From Bacteroidia bacterium (lineage in GTDB: Bacteria; Bacteroidota; Bacteroidia; Bacteroidales; UBA932): 29,095 nt of DNA. The DNA lies in contig JAGKTT010000027.1 of the NCBI GenBank assembly GCA_021153285.1, positions 1 to 29,095 on the forward strand, given 5' to 3'. Both the position numbers and the translations under genes were made by a program. The notes below the pieces were generated by a model that had not been told where the DNA came from, did not search any database, and was given only the letters and a program-made list of their open reading frames with translations. Shown in pieces: positions 1-6,696 of the stretch (position 1 is the stretch's first letter; the number at the start of each line of letters is the position of its first letter).

Positions 1-219
1 ATCATCGGCCTCCCAGTTGAAGACAAGGCTACCGCTGCCATTGGGGTCTGCCCATACGGCACGGGTAGAAGGCTCGTCAGCACTGCTGAAGGTGAGCTGT
101 GCGTATTGGCTCACACTAGGCTGGTCGGGATTATCAGGCCCTATATCCTCGCGGTTACATGACGCAAGGAGTCCCGCAGCAGCAACAGCCGTTGCTAGTA
201 TTTTGAAATATCTGTTCAT
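1..219 (-). CDS. Fimbrillin-type lipoprotein, N-terminal part
   Basis: The gene runs off the left edge; only the first 73 codons are present. It starts with a lipoprotein signal peptide: MNRYFK, then a hydrophobic Ala/Leu run, then a lipobox LLASC with the modified Cys at residue 21. The mature part begins NREDIGPDNPDQP and reaches a Thr/Ser-rich stretch with STRA, as is usual for Bacteroidales fimbrillin-family lipoproteins that are exported by the Sec pathway, lipidated and assembled at the surface. It lies 19 nt downstream of a small acidic protein gene on the same strand. The fimbrillin assignment is by style of the N-terminus only; lipoprotein export is the firm part. Confidence 0.7.
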   Translation of the reverse strand, partial: MNRYFKILATAVAAAGLLASCNREDIGPDNPDQPSVSQYAQLTFSSADEPSTRAVWADPNGSGSLVFNWEADD

Positions 220-238
220 ATCATTCTCGGTAAATAGG

Positions 239-385
239 TTAGTAACTGAGGTAAGGACCAAACTCCGAATCGTCACTGTCAGGGCCATATCCGCTTGCCT
301 GCAGAACGGCCTGCTCGACCATAATCTCCAGAACCTCCAGCTTCGGAGGCTCATAGCTCTCAAATCCTTTGTCTTTCTTTTCCAT
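239..385 (-). CDS. Small acidic protein (48 aa) before the lipoprotein gene
   Basis: A 48-residue reading frame starting MEKKDKGFESYEPPKLEVLE and ending GPYLSY. It is rich in Glu and Asp and has no signal peptide or membrane segment. The pattern YEPPKLEVLEI-VEQ resembles short Bacteroidales proteins often found just upstream of fimbrillin-type lipoprotein genes. I recall no function for them. The 19-nt gap to the lipoprotein start suggests one transcript. The start codon is the first ATG after an upstream in-frame region without other starts. The alternative is non-coding leader, but the strong amino-acid bias favours a gene. Confidence 0.6.
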   Translation of the reverse strand: MEKKDKGFESYEPPKLEVLEIMVEQAVLQASGYGPDSDDSEFGPYLSY

Positions 386-416
386 ATAGTTATCGTTTTA
401 TTATTTCCATGATTAA

Positions 417-761
417 TCAGACCATTTCCTTCTGAGCGTATTCCAACTCGATCTCCCTGAGTCTATCCTTCTTTGTGAACCACCTTGTCCCGAAGCACTC
501 CTTGCAGCAGAACTCTTCAAGGACATTGCCTTGATCGTCAAAGTCACTGACACTTATCTTCACTCTGGGAATTGACTTCCCTCGCCCATGATACATAGTA
601 TACTCGAGCCAGGACTTCATCTCCTCGTTCATATCCTCCACGGACTCCAGAAGCAGAAGCGCTGTGTGATTCGCGGGACGGATCATCTTGTATGTCTTCT
701 GTTCCCTGAAGGTCATTGTCAGATCGCCACCCTTCAAATGGAACGTAGCTTTTACCGGCAT
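417..761 (-). CDS. Hypothetical protein (114 aa)
   Basis: A soluble protein beginning MPVKATFHLKGGDL and ending YAQKEMV. It looks like a small mixed alpha/beta fold: a beta strand at the N-terminus, a helix around SVEDMNEEMKSWLEY, then two strands (RVKISVSDFDDQGN) and a Cys pair (FCCKECF). The outline (an MxxKATxxL start, a short helix, then a strand-rich half) weakly recalls the TssD/Hcp tube proteins of Bacteroidota type VI secretion systems, but it is shorter and no other secretion gene is visible, so I do not assign it. It sits on the same strand as the acidic peptide and lipoprotein genes, 31 nt upstream, and is probably co-transcribed from the region at 762-900. Confidence 0.6.
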   Translation of the reverse strand: MPVKATFHLKGGDLTMTFREQKTYKMIRPANHTALLLLESVEDMNEEMKSWLEYTMYHGRGKSIPRVKISVSDFDDQGNVLEEFCCKECFGTRWFTKKDRLREIELEYAQKEMV

Positions 762-820
762 AGATTAACTTTTAATTATGTGTTGTCTCAAATTTAATTT
801 GTTTGATTTGAATAATTTAT

Positions 821-880
821 ATTTTTGCCTAAAAATCTTGGTTTCACTTTTCTATAAAGGTTACACTTTTAGGCAAAAAT
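821..880. repeat. 14-bp perfect inverted repeat in divergent intergenic region
   Basis: ATTTTTGCCTAAAA at 821-834 is repeated in perfect inverted form, TTTTAGGCAAAAAT, at 867-880 with a 32-bp spacer. It lies between the divergently transcribed 417-761 gene and the AraC-type gene at 949. Such a pair could bind a dimeric regulator, most simply the neighbouring AraC-type protein. A small invertible promoter is another reading, but 32 bp is short for known invertible segments. Confidence 0.7.
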
Positions 881-948
881 GAGGCTTAACGATTTTTCAC
901 ACAACATATTACAATTCAAGAAATATTTTTTAGACTCCTGGCTTAGAA

Positions 949-1812
949 ATGAGGAATTTCCATATAATCTCACACATGGACAGCATAGAGCTGGCTCATA
1001 ACGAGAACGGACGCATCACCGGAGCATCATACATCTCCCTGGACAGGTACGAGACCGTCACCGACCCGTTCCTGCAGCACCACGTGGTGCTCTTCGTCAT
1101 CAAGGGAGCCATCGACCTGACCTGTAAGCACTACAGCGAGAAGACAGTAAGGGAAGGCAGTATGACCTTCCTCTCCAGAGGAGGCCTCCTGCACATCAAG
1201 GCAGGAAACGCCAGGACTTCGCTGCTGGTCTTCGGCTTCGACGAGGTCGCCATTAGGACCACCGACTCCCTCGTGGACTTCCTTACCACGCATGGCAACC
1301 TTAAGGGGCACGTGCACAACACCCTGCCGATGAAGACCAGCATAAGGCACATCGTAGAGGGAATCGTAACCGAGGTGCGAAAAGGGAAGCTCAAGGATGC
1401 ATCCATCTGCCAGGCTTGGCACACCGTGCTCTTCATCACATTCGTGACGTACTACACAAAAGCACAGGTGACGGAGTTCTTCAGGCCTCTGGTCAGCTCG
1501 GAGATCAACTTCCGCGACTTCATAGAGAACAACTATCTCGAAGTCGACGGAAACGTCGAGAAGCTCATCCTCTTCTCGGGAATGAGCCACCATCATTTCC
1601 ACAAGCAGTTCAACGAAGAGTTCGGCATGAGCCCGAAGACTTGGATGCTGGAACGCTTCAAGCAGGAACTGATCCATCACTCATCCCGCCCTAATGCGAC
1701 GACGTCATTCGTAGCCAGCAAGCTACGCATCACCGACGTCCGCCTCTGCCAGCTCACCCGCAAATACTACAACTGCACCCCGATGGAGCTCATAGAGAAA
1801 CTGAAAAAATAA
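949..1812 (+). CDS. AraC-family transcriptional regulator
   Basis: A 287-residue protein with a sensor-like N-terminal half (residues about 20-170, cupin-type strands such as HHVVLFVIKGAIDLT and GSMTFLSRGGLLHIK) and a C-terminal AraC-type double helix-turn-helix (about 190-285). In the latter NVEKLILFSGMSHHHFHKQF, then FGMSPKTWMLERF and the final YYNCTPMELIEKL match the family pattern. It would bind DNA and activate or repress nearby genes; the inverted repeat at 821-880 in its own promoter region is a natural target. An ATG at 976 is a possible alternative start. The gene is GC-rich relative to the island to the right, so it probably belongs to the resident chromosome together with the divergent lipoprotein genes, which it may control. 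Confidence 0.85.
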   Translation: MRNFHIISHMDSIELAHNENGRITGASYISLDRYETVTDPFLQHHVVLFVIKGAIDLTCKHYSEKTVREGSMTFLSRGGLLHIKAGNARTSLLVFGFDEVAIRTTDSLVDFLTTHGNLKGHVHNTLPMKTSIRHIVEGIVTEVRKGKLKDASICQAWHTVLFITFVTYYTKAQVTEFFRPLVSSEINFRDFIENNYLEVDGNVEKLILFSGMSHHHFHKQFNEEFGMSPKTWMLERFKQELIHHSSRPNATTSFVASKLRITDVRLCQLTRKYYNCTPMELIEKLKK

Positions 1813-1903
1813 ATGCCCGGCATCGCCGAGCATCTGCATCCTTATTCCAAATCCTGAATCCCTCATAACTTCGCAATCCTTTCTTGCTAAGATAGCGAAA
1901 TGA

Positions 1904-2236
1904 TCACGATCTACCCTCCTCTAATATGTTATACGTATGTAACTCTTCATATGTATACTCGCACAACTTCCCTTCCTTATATGCCAGTTTCAGTAAGGAT
2001 TTAAAGCAGTCATAGTGCTTTTCCGCTTCATCCAATGGGAGGTTTTTCGCTCTCCTTCCTTGGATCATGTAGATATAGAACCGTCCGCATTTCTCGGCAT
2101 CTATCTCAATGAAACCGCATCTGCCTTTGGTGAATTCATAGAAAAGTTCATATGTCTGATCCCATATATCAGGTTTTACATCTGCCTTCTCCTTGAAATA
2201 TTTCAAGAATTCCTGGCCAGGATAAAAACGTCTCAT
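1904..2236 (-). CDS. Integrase core-binding-domain fragment, copy 2
   Basis: A 110-residue protein starting at an ATG (MRRFYPGQEFLKYFKEK). It aligns along its length with residues about 85-175 of the adjacent 2265-2807 protein: both have (E/N)FLxYF, a W, then CGF/CRF, KC-x-x-FYxYM and a final helix with LKLAYKEGKL or LREAYQDGYL. This is the SAM-like core-binding domain of Bacteroidota tyrosine integrases. There is no arm-binding domain and no catalytic domain (no R-HxxR-Y set), so it cannot cut DNA by itself. It may be a decayed duplicate or a DNA-binding accessory protein. It lies 28 nt after its paralogue on the same strand and converges on the AraC-type gene. Confidence 0.55.
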   Translation of the reverse strand: MRRFYPGQEFLKYFKEKADVKPDIWDQTYELFYEFTKGRCGFIEIDAEKCGRFYIYMIQGRRAKNLPLDEAEKHYDCFKSLLKLAYKEGKLCEYTYEELHTYNILEEGRS

Positions 2237-2264
2237 ATTCAAAATTTTATATAAATTACTTAAA

Positions 2265-2807
2265 TTACAGATTCAATATTAGGCATATGTTATCAAGAAG
2301 GTATCCATCCTGATAAGCCTCACGCAGTATATCTCTAAAGTATCCGAAATACTTTTCTGCCAATCTGACGTTCAACACCTTCTCCTCTACCATATATTTA
2401 TAGAAGGACCTGCATTTGACTACAGTAAGATCCGAGAACCGGCATACTCCATTGACATACTCATGGAAATGGTGACAAGTCTCCATCCAACCCTTGGGAC
2501 GCTCCTGGGACTTCAGCTCAAAATACATCAAGAAGTTCTTATCAAGATTCTTATAATCAAACTTACCTAAGTCCCTGTCAAGTACCGCATTCGCTCTTTT
2601 TTGCTCTATCATTTTGGCATGTTCCATGACCTTCTTATTATATTGGCGCTGGTGATCATTTTCAGGACAAGTATATATATACATGCCAAGATACTCCTGC
2701 CTTTTCCTTTTATTAGTCTTCGGGTCTAGGATTGGCGGATAGTAATCCAAAAAGAGATATGTCTTGAGACCGTTGGGCTTCTTGAATCTTAATGTAACTC
2801 GCTTCAT
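2265..2807 (-). CDS. Tyrosine-integrase N-terminal half without catalytic domain
   Basis: A 180-residue protein. Residues 1-75 match the arm-type DNA-binding domain of Bacteroidota phage-like integrases (MKRVTLRFKK, Tyr/Pro-rich YYPPI-DPKTNKRKRQEYLG, then a Lys-rich helix). Residues 80-175 match the SAM-like core-binding domain (NFLMYFELKS, W, CRF, KCRSFYKYM, LREAYQDGYLL). In full integrases the catalytic domain with R, HxxR and Y follows at this point, but here the frame ends in NICLILNL and a stop. The next gene repeats only the core-binding domain. The pair probably belongs to a remnant, or a non-cutting accessory set, of a mobile element together with the zinc/winged-helix gene upstream. 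The fold assignment is fairly secure; activity is unlikely. Confidence 0.7.
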   Translation of the reverse strand: MKRVTLRFKKPNGLKTYLFLDYYPPILDPKTNKRKRQEYLGMYIYTCPENDHQRQYNKKVMEHAKMIEQKRANAVLDRDLGKFDYKNLDKNFLMYFELKSQERPKGWMETCHHFHEYVNGVCRFSDLTVVKCRSFYKYMVEEKVLNVRLAEKYFGYFRDILREAYQDGYLLDNICLILNL

Positions 2808-2897
2808 ATCAGAATATTTTCGGCGATTTTACTAAAAGTATCGATATCTGAAACCAATTAGAGTCAAATTAGAGCGAGAATAGAGTGGCGTGACAAA

Positions 2898-4175
2898 TCA
2901 ACTCTCAAAAAAGGCGTCAACGTCTTCCTTCAGATACCAGATCCTTCCAGATGCCGAATAGGTCTTGAAAGCGAGTCTTTTCGCCACTTTATACAATCTG
3001 CGAATTTCGATGTGATATTTATCCATAACCTCTGATGGGGTGTAGTAAAGAGAAAGGTCTTCAGACGGTTTGAGCAATTTGTCCACATGCCTTTTCGAAT
3101 AGAAGGTCTTCAGGCCCTCCTTCCTGCGCGGAAGCTTAGGATTGACACCCATAAGGTTATACACCTGCTTCCTTGTCATTTCATATTCGGTCATGATATC
3201 TTCCACGGTATACCACTCCTCTATCTCGTGATGCTGGTCCCGTTCACGCTTTCGCAGCAACCTGTCGACTTCTTCTCTTTTATACAACCTCACATTCCGG
3301 AATCTCTCAAATGGCAGTTCACTTCTTCTGAGATAGTTCTGAGTAACATTCAGCGGCAGACCATACACTTTGGCAGCCTCGGAAATGGATATATATTCAT
3401 CCATATGAACATAGGACTGAGTCACTTCGGCAGATGCCGACGTTTTTGGGAGTCGCGACGCAGACTCTCTGAAGCGTACACCGTCCTTGAAAAGCTGATC
3501 CAGCGTATCTTTTCTAAAGAGCTGTGTTCCAGGCAACACGAGGGGCTTGAGAATCCCCTGCTCTATATATCTATATATGGTGGTGCGGCTGAGCGAGAGG
3601 TATTCGCAGACATCCTTGACCCTCATGATATCTTTGGCAGCAAACGCACTTTCCTTTCTCTGCGCATCCTGCCGGCGTGACTCAGCAGTTACCTTCGTTG
3701 CTCTTTCCTCTAATGACTGACGTATTCTGTACTTCTTCGCACATGCAGATGAACAGAACATGGTTGTCTGCTTATAGGCTGTGAATTCACTTCCGCAATG
3801 GGCACAGAACTTCTTCAGAGGCAAGAACTTACCCTTGAGTATCTTATGTCTTTCTTCACTTGTGAGGACTTCGTTGTATTCCTGCTTCTTCTTTCTGTCA
3901 TGATCGTCATGACATTTGGTGCAGCAGAACCGGCCGGTCGGTCTGGGGGCCTTGAATTCCTTACCGCAATGGTCGCACTGTTTAATATACCGAAGTTTAC
4001 CGTCCTCCAGGAGCACATCGATATGGGAATCATACTGCTTGATAAGCTGCAGTTTCCTTTTGTTCAGTTCTGTCCTTTTATGCTGGTTATAGCATCTGGG
4101 ACTGCAGAATTGAGTGGGATAACGCTTGGTTGTAAACTCCTTTCCACACTGTTGACAAATTTTGACAAAACACAT
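2898..4175 (-). CDS. Three-zinc-ribbon, four-winged-helix DNA-binding protein
   Basis: A 425-residue protein with a clear modular build. Three zinc ribbons come first: C7-x2-C10 with C24-x3-C28, then CDHCGKEF with FCCTKC (about 62-85), then CAHCGSEF with FCSSAC (about 126-150). Four MerR/excisionase-like winged-helix units follow. They begin near IMRVKDVCEYLSLSRTTIYR, YISISEAAKVYGLPLNV, WYTVEDIMTEYEMTRKQVY and YYTPSEVMDKYHIEIRRLY, each ending in a wing and a (V/T)D-x-L/F-F helix. It should bind DNA at several adjacent sites, for example as a repressor or recombination directionality factor. Directly upstream are four 10-bp-phased TATCA(T/G) iterons, the same number as its winged helices. I chose the ATG at 4175 (MCFVKICQQC) over a start at 4202 because the right-hand repeat keeps an equivalent ATG followed by M-x-FVKIC. 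Confidence 0.75.
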   Translation of the reverse strand: MCFVKICQQCGKEFTTKRYPTQFCSPRCYNQHKRTELNKRKLQLIKQYDSHIDVLLEDGKLRYIKQCDHCGKEFKAPRPTGRFCCTKCHDDHDRKKKQEYNEVLTSEERHKILKGKFLPLKKFCAHCGSEFTAYKQTTMFCSSACAKKYRIRQSLEERATKVTAESRRQDAQRKESAFAAKDIMRVKDVCEYLSLSRTTIYRYIEQGILKPLVLPGTQLFRKDTLDQLFKDGVRFRESASRLPKTSASAEVTQSYVHMDEYISISEAAKVYGLPLNVTQNYLRRSELPFERFRNVRLYKREEVDRLLRKRERDQHHEIEEWYTVEDIMTEYEMTRKQVYNLMGVNPKLPRRKEGLKTFYSKRHVDKLLKPSEDLSLYYTPSEVMDKYHIEIRRLYKVAKRLAFKTYSASGRIWYLKEDVDAFFES

Positions 4176-4263
4176 AGCAATAAAACATATAGTTATGGGC
4201 ATATTTGATATATGACGATGCCCGATTATCAGTCCATTTTATTGCGAAAATTCTGTCACCATG

Positions 4264-4298
4264 TATCATGATATATCATAGTGTATCAGATGTATCAT
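4264..4298. repeat. Four phased TATCA(T/G) iterons
   Basis: TATCAT, TATCAT, TATCAG and TATCAT start at 4264, 4274, 4284 and 4293, one DNA turn apart. They lie about 90-120 bp upstream of the zinc/winged-helix gene. The equivalent place in the right-hand repeat holds three GGGA-type units with the same 10-bp period. They look like a cooperative binding array. Confidence 0.75.
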
Positions 4299-4428
4299 AT
4301 TACTACTTTGTCTCACCACCGGTGTCCTATGCTGAAGAGACCTGAAATTCATTTTCCAACAAATAAGCAACAAAATCCGCAAGCAGCTAAATGAGTGATA
4401 TACAAAGTAACTTAAAGATATAAAAAAA

Positions 4429-4447
4429 GAGCCGCAAAAAGCGGCTC
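4429..4447 (-). terminator. Rho-independent terminator, minus strand
   Basis: GAGCCGC, loop of five, GCGGCTC, followed on the minus strand by seven T. It occupies the same relative place as the phosphofructokinase terminator at 27884-27907, so it may be the original or imitated terminator of that gene. No intact gene directly upstream on this strand needs it. Confidence 0.8.
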
Positions 4448-4518
4448 AATTTCAAGTATTTGTTAGTCTTTTGTTGACTTTTGTTAGCTTTGTATATCAA
4501 TTAGTTCCACTCCAGAAG

Positions 4519-4852
4519 GCATACTAAATTGATTATCAATTACTTAAACAATTTACCCTAGAAAATCGGTATATAAATTTGGTTGCCGCTAGATAGGAAT
4601 AACTAATATATCTTACCATCTGTCAAGCCTGTCACAAAGGTAGGAAACTATCTGCGAATAACGGACAAAAAATATCATTTATTAAAACCATATAGAAACG
4701 ATTTCAGCCTAATTCGACCTCGGAAAAAATCAGACCACATTCGGAAAACATTCTCATCGCATTCTCGTTACAATGCCCTTTTTTAGAGCATTTTATCACT
4801 TTTATTTGAGGCCTTCACGAATGTTGGCACTGGATGAATTATAAATAATAAA
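4519..4852. other. AT-rich non-coding stretch inside left island end
   Basis: I see no gene here. It contains a perfect 7-bp-armed palindrome, AATTGATTATCAATT (4527-4541), close to the left repeat, and otherwise AT-rich sequence. The palindrome could be a recombinase or regulator site. Confidence 0.4.
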
Positions 4853-4881
4853 GGTGACAGAAGCAATAATGCTCTGCCACC
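4853..4881 (-). terminator. Terminator after the STAS-like gene
   Basis: On the minus strand GGTGGCAGAGC pairs with GCTTCTGTCACC (one mismatch, one bulge) around ATTATT, and TTTATTATTT follows. It lies 26 nt downstream of the stop at 4908 and would end the minus-strand operon that begins with the AAA gene. Confidence 0.6.
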
Positions 4882-4907
4882 TCAGAGGTGTGTTCCCTAA
4901 CTTTATG

Positions 4908-5186
4908 TTAGGCGGTATATTTCTGTACGTAATCCTTTATTCGATTTGCTTGCGATACAGATATCTTGTGAAATGAAATCTTAGCTTTCAGTACATCAAC
5001 TCCATAATTGTCAATGAATTTACCGATAGACATATTAAGGAACATTGAAGGCAGAATAGCTACACCTGTCATATCCAATACGATTTTTGGTTCATCAATT
5101 TTCTGTACCAGAAGATCGTATAGTTCCGCACCAGCTTGCGGGAATGTCTTACCTTCCAATATTGTCTGTATGCTTATTGAGCACAT
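4908..5186 (-). CDS. STAS-like domain protein (DUF4325-like)
   Basis: A 92-residue single-domain protein: MCSISIQTILEGKTFPQAG, then the strand-helix pattern PKIVLDMTGVAILPSMFLNMSIGKFIDNYG, typical of STAS-like DUF4325 proteins. The conserved central VLDMTGV strand is followed by a helix that starts at Ser. Such proteins usually pair with a GHKL-type ATPase in a partner-switch arrangement like an anti-sigma factor and its antagonist. Here the upstream neighbour (5212-5562) holds the ATP-lid half of a GHKL domain, which supports the pairing. It is the last gene of the minus-strand operon and is followed by a terminator. The target of the switch is unknown. Confidence 0.65.
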   Translation of the reverse strand: MCSISIQTILEGKTFPQAGAELYDLLVQKIDEPKIVLDMTGVAILPSMFLNMSIGKFIDNYGVDVLKAKISFHKISVSQANRIKDYVQKYTA

Positions 5187-5211
5187 ATTCTATCCTAAAA
5201 AATTAAATTCT

Positions 5212-5562
5212 CTATATAATCCTTATCTGGCAGATGTGATAATGTGATGCCAAAATTAATAAGAGTTCCCTAAAATCAAAATCAAGCTTATGGACTGAAA
5301 CATCTTCACTATCTGCCTCCAGACAAACAGTATTACTAAAAATTGACAGTTTGTCATTCTCGGTGCAACTTGAGCGGATATTATCCAAACCCATGCCGCC
5401 ATTATGCAATGATGATCCGATTGTGAATTTTGCCTCAATAGATTTTCTTATCACCTCTTCGTCAGAGACAATCTGAGGAAACGACTCTTTGATTGGCTGT
5501 ATCATGCCTGCTCCAAAATCACATATCGTAGCATCAAGGACTTGAGTGTCCTTTTCTATCAT
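5212..5562 (-). CDS. GHKL ATPase fragment lacking the N-box
   Basis: A 116-residue frame with the second half of a histidine-kinase-type ATPase domain: ATICDFGAGM (G1 box, D-x-G-x-G) at about residues 11-20 and HNGGMGLDNI (G2 box) at about 53-62, then a strand and a divergent tail. The N-box helix with its essential Asn/Glu, normally about 40 residues before G1, is missing. The in-frame codons upstream meet a TGA that is also the stop of the membrane-protein gene, so no longer start exists. It may be a truncated remnant, or it may need another protein to supply the missing half. The STAS-like gene follows 25 nt downstream, as expected for its usual partner. Confidence 0.6.
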   Translation of the reverse strand: MIEKDTQVLDATICDFGAGMIQPIKESFPQIVSDEEVIRKSIEAKFTIGSSLHNGGMGLDNIRSSCTENDKLSIFSNTVCLEADSEDVSVHKLDFDFRELLLILASHYHICQIRII

Positions 5563-5586
5563 GATTTTACGTGATATCTGCTGTAC

Positions 5587-6006
5587 TCACTGCAGATAAA
5601 GGACTGTCATAGGAATGATGACCGCATACAGGAGAATTGCTGTAATTTGTATCAAGGTGCAGCGCTTTCTGACTCTTTCCAGAGAATCATAGCTGATTGC
5701 ACTGTTTCTGGATTTGCTTTTCAGCAGGTATAGTATCACCGCAGATTTGATATGGGTGATCAGTATTGATGCCAGCAGGGCAGTCATCAGACTTAGGCGG
5801 AATTTTACGCCGGAGTCATTGATGAAAAGAATGCCGATCATGATTAAAGTCACCGCAGCGATGAAAGGAGCTGAAAAGACATAGAATCTTGATTTGGGGA
5901 TTCTACGGAAAGGTTCATACCTTCCGAGCATGTACCAGAAATAGAAATGGGATAGATAAAGCAGGCTGAACACAGCCTGAAGTACTGTGAATGCGATTGT
6001 GTTCAT
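5587..6006 (-). CDS. Four-helix membrane protein (139 aa)
   Basis: The sequence shows four hydrophobic segments: residues about 5-28 (AFTVLQAVFSLLYLSHFYFW), 45-65 (FSAPFIAAVTLIMIGILFI), 72-93 (LMTALLASILITHIKSAVILYLL) and 115-137 (LIQITAILLYAVIIPMTVLYL). A basic loop, KSKSRN-ERVRKRC, lies between the last two. It is an inner-membrane protein of unknown role. It begins 1 nt after the stop of the LRR-like gene and precedes the GHKL fragment by 24 nt, so it is translated within the same operon. I do not recognise a family. Confidence 0.65.
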   Translation of the reverse strand: MNTIAFTVLQAVFSLLYLSHFYFWYMLGRYEPFRRIPKSRFYVFSAPFIAAVTLIMIGILFINDSGVKFRLSLMTALLASILITHIKSAVILYLLKSKSRNSAISYDSLERVRKRCTLIQITAILLYAVIIPMTVLYLQ

Positions 6007-6007
6007 A

Positions 6008-6676
6008 CTAAATTGTTCCTAAAGTTATTGTTCCGTTATTCCGTTCTAAAGTACTGTTTATGAACTTGAGCGATCTTGCTGTCAATGGACACTCATTATT
6101 CCAGAAGATGAGTTCTTTCAGTGATGAGCGGTTGCTTACTGCAATCTCCTTGACAGGGCTTATTCCCATATGCAGATACCATAGGCTGTCGCATTTCGAT
6201 ATGTCCAGTCTGGGATTATCATAGCCGTACAGGGTCAGGTATTCCAGGGCATGATTTTGAGAAAGATCGAGATCAATGCCGTGGGCATCCTCAATCTTCA
6301 GATCCTTGAGATGACCATTGAAGCGAGTGTCGATTATAGGCGGCCGTCCTGTAACCTCCAGCCTCTCCAGTTCCGGACATTCGCTGATATCTACTTCAAG
6401 AATCTCCATATCTATGCTTCCAGTATTGAAGAACACGATGTTGTTTTCGGAAGAGGATATGGTAACCTGAAATGTATCTCCTGATTTCTTACAGGTGCTT
6501 GCGTACACATGCGCCTCATGCTGCGGAAATATCTCACGCGTATGTGCCTTTATAGATGATGTGTGTCCGTCTCCCCAGTCTATCCGGCAATTACCCTCTT
6601 TCAGACCCACAAACACGCTGCCGACTTCTCCCATAGTCCAGTCTATTGCCCGGAGTGTCATTTTTATTGTTCCCAT
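6008..6676 (-). CDS. Leucine-rich-repeat-like protein
   Basis: A 222-residue protein without a signal peptide. Residues 25-95 have a PKD-like flavour (CRIDWGDGHTSSI, then HVYAS). Residues 95-210 carry irregular repeats of the type L-x-L-x-x-(C/N)-x-x-L-x-x-L (MEILEVDISECPELERLEV, LDLSQNHALEYLTLYGY, LDISKCDSLWYLHMG, NRSSLKELIFWNN), as in BspA-like or other bacterial LRR proteins. It is probably a cytoplasmic binding surface, since no export signal is visible. It lies 20 nt downstream of the AAA ATPase gene and 1 nt before the membrane-protein gene in the same operon. The ligand is unknown. Confidence 0.6.
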   Translation of the reverse strand: MGTIKMTLRAIDWTMGEVGSVFVGLKEGNCRIDWGDGHTSSIKAHTREIFPQHEAHVYASTCKKSGDTFQVTISSSENNIVFFNTGSIDMEILEVDISECPELERLEVTGRPPIIDTRFNGHLKDLKIEDAHGIDLDLSQNHALEYLTLYGYDNPRLDISKCDSLWYLHMGISPVKEIAVSNRSSLKELIFWNNECPLTARSLKFINSTLERNNGTITLGTI

Positions 6677-6696
6677 GATTACCTATTAAGTCTTAA

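Larger units (their letters stand above)
4155..4517. repeat. Left copy of the island-flanking direct repeat (attachment-like)
   Basis: This stretch aligns colinearly, at an offset of about 23,451-23,470 bp, with 27620-27968. Shared parts, in order, are ACAAATTTT and the following ATG region of the zinc/winged-helix gene (4155-4175); CCCGATTA, AGTCCATTTT and AAAATT-TGTCA (4221-4258); a phased iteron array; the 17-bp identical core TTTCCAACAAATAAGCA (4353-4369); a hairpin terminator (4429-4447); and CCACTCCAGAA (4507-4517). On the minus strand that last motif reads LEWN-stop, like the phosphofructokinase C-terminus ILEW-stop. A TTGTT(A/G) motif repeats at 4460, 4471 and 4481. I infer one end (attL or attR) of an integrated island. 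Confidence 0.75.

Noticed and set aside
17..412. 131-residue plus-strand frame at the left edge
   Set aside because: The minus strand holds a lipoprotein start with a clear lipobox and a small acidic protein gene; the plus frame is their shadow.
1027..1680. Long open frame on the minus strand opposite the AraC-type gene
   Set aside because: It is a mirror of the GC-rich AraC-type coding sequence; its protein is low in normal patterning and has no domain, while the plus-strand frame has clear AraC motifs.
4264..4298. Short tandem units as a CRISPR array
   Set aside because: Units are about 6 bp with a 10-bp period and no spacers; they fit protein-binding iterons.
4871..4881. CTGCCACC near the STAS-like gene as a regulon promoter
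   Set aside because: No -7 box at 27 nt, and the sequence is one arm of a terminator hairpin.
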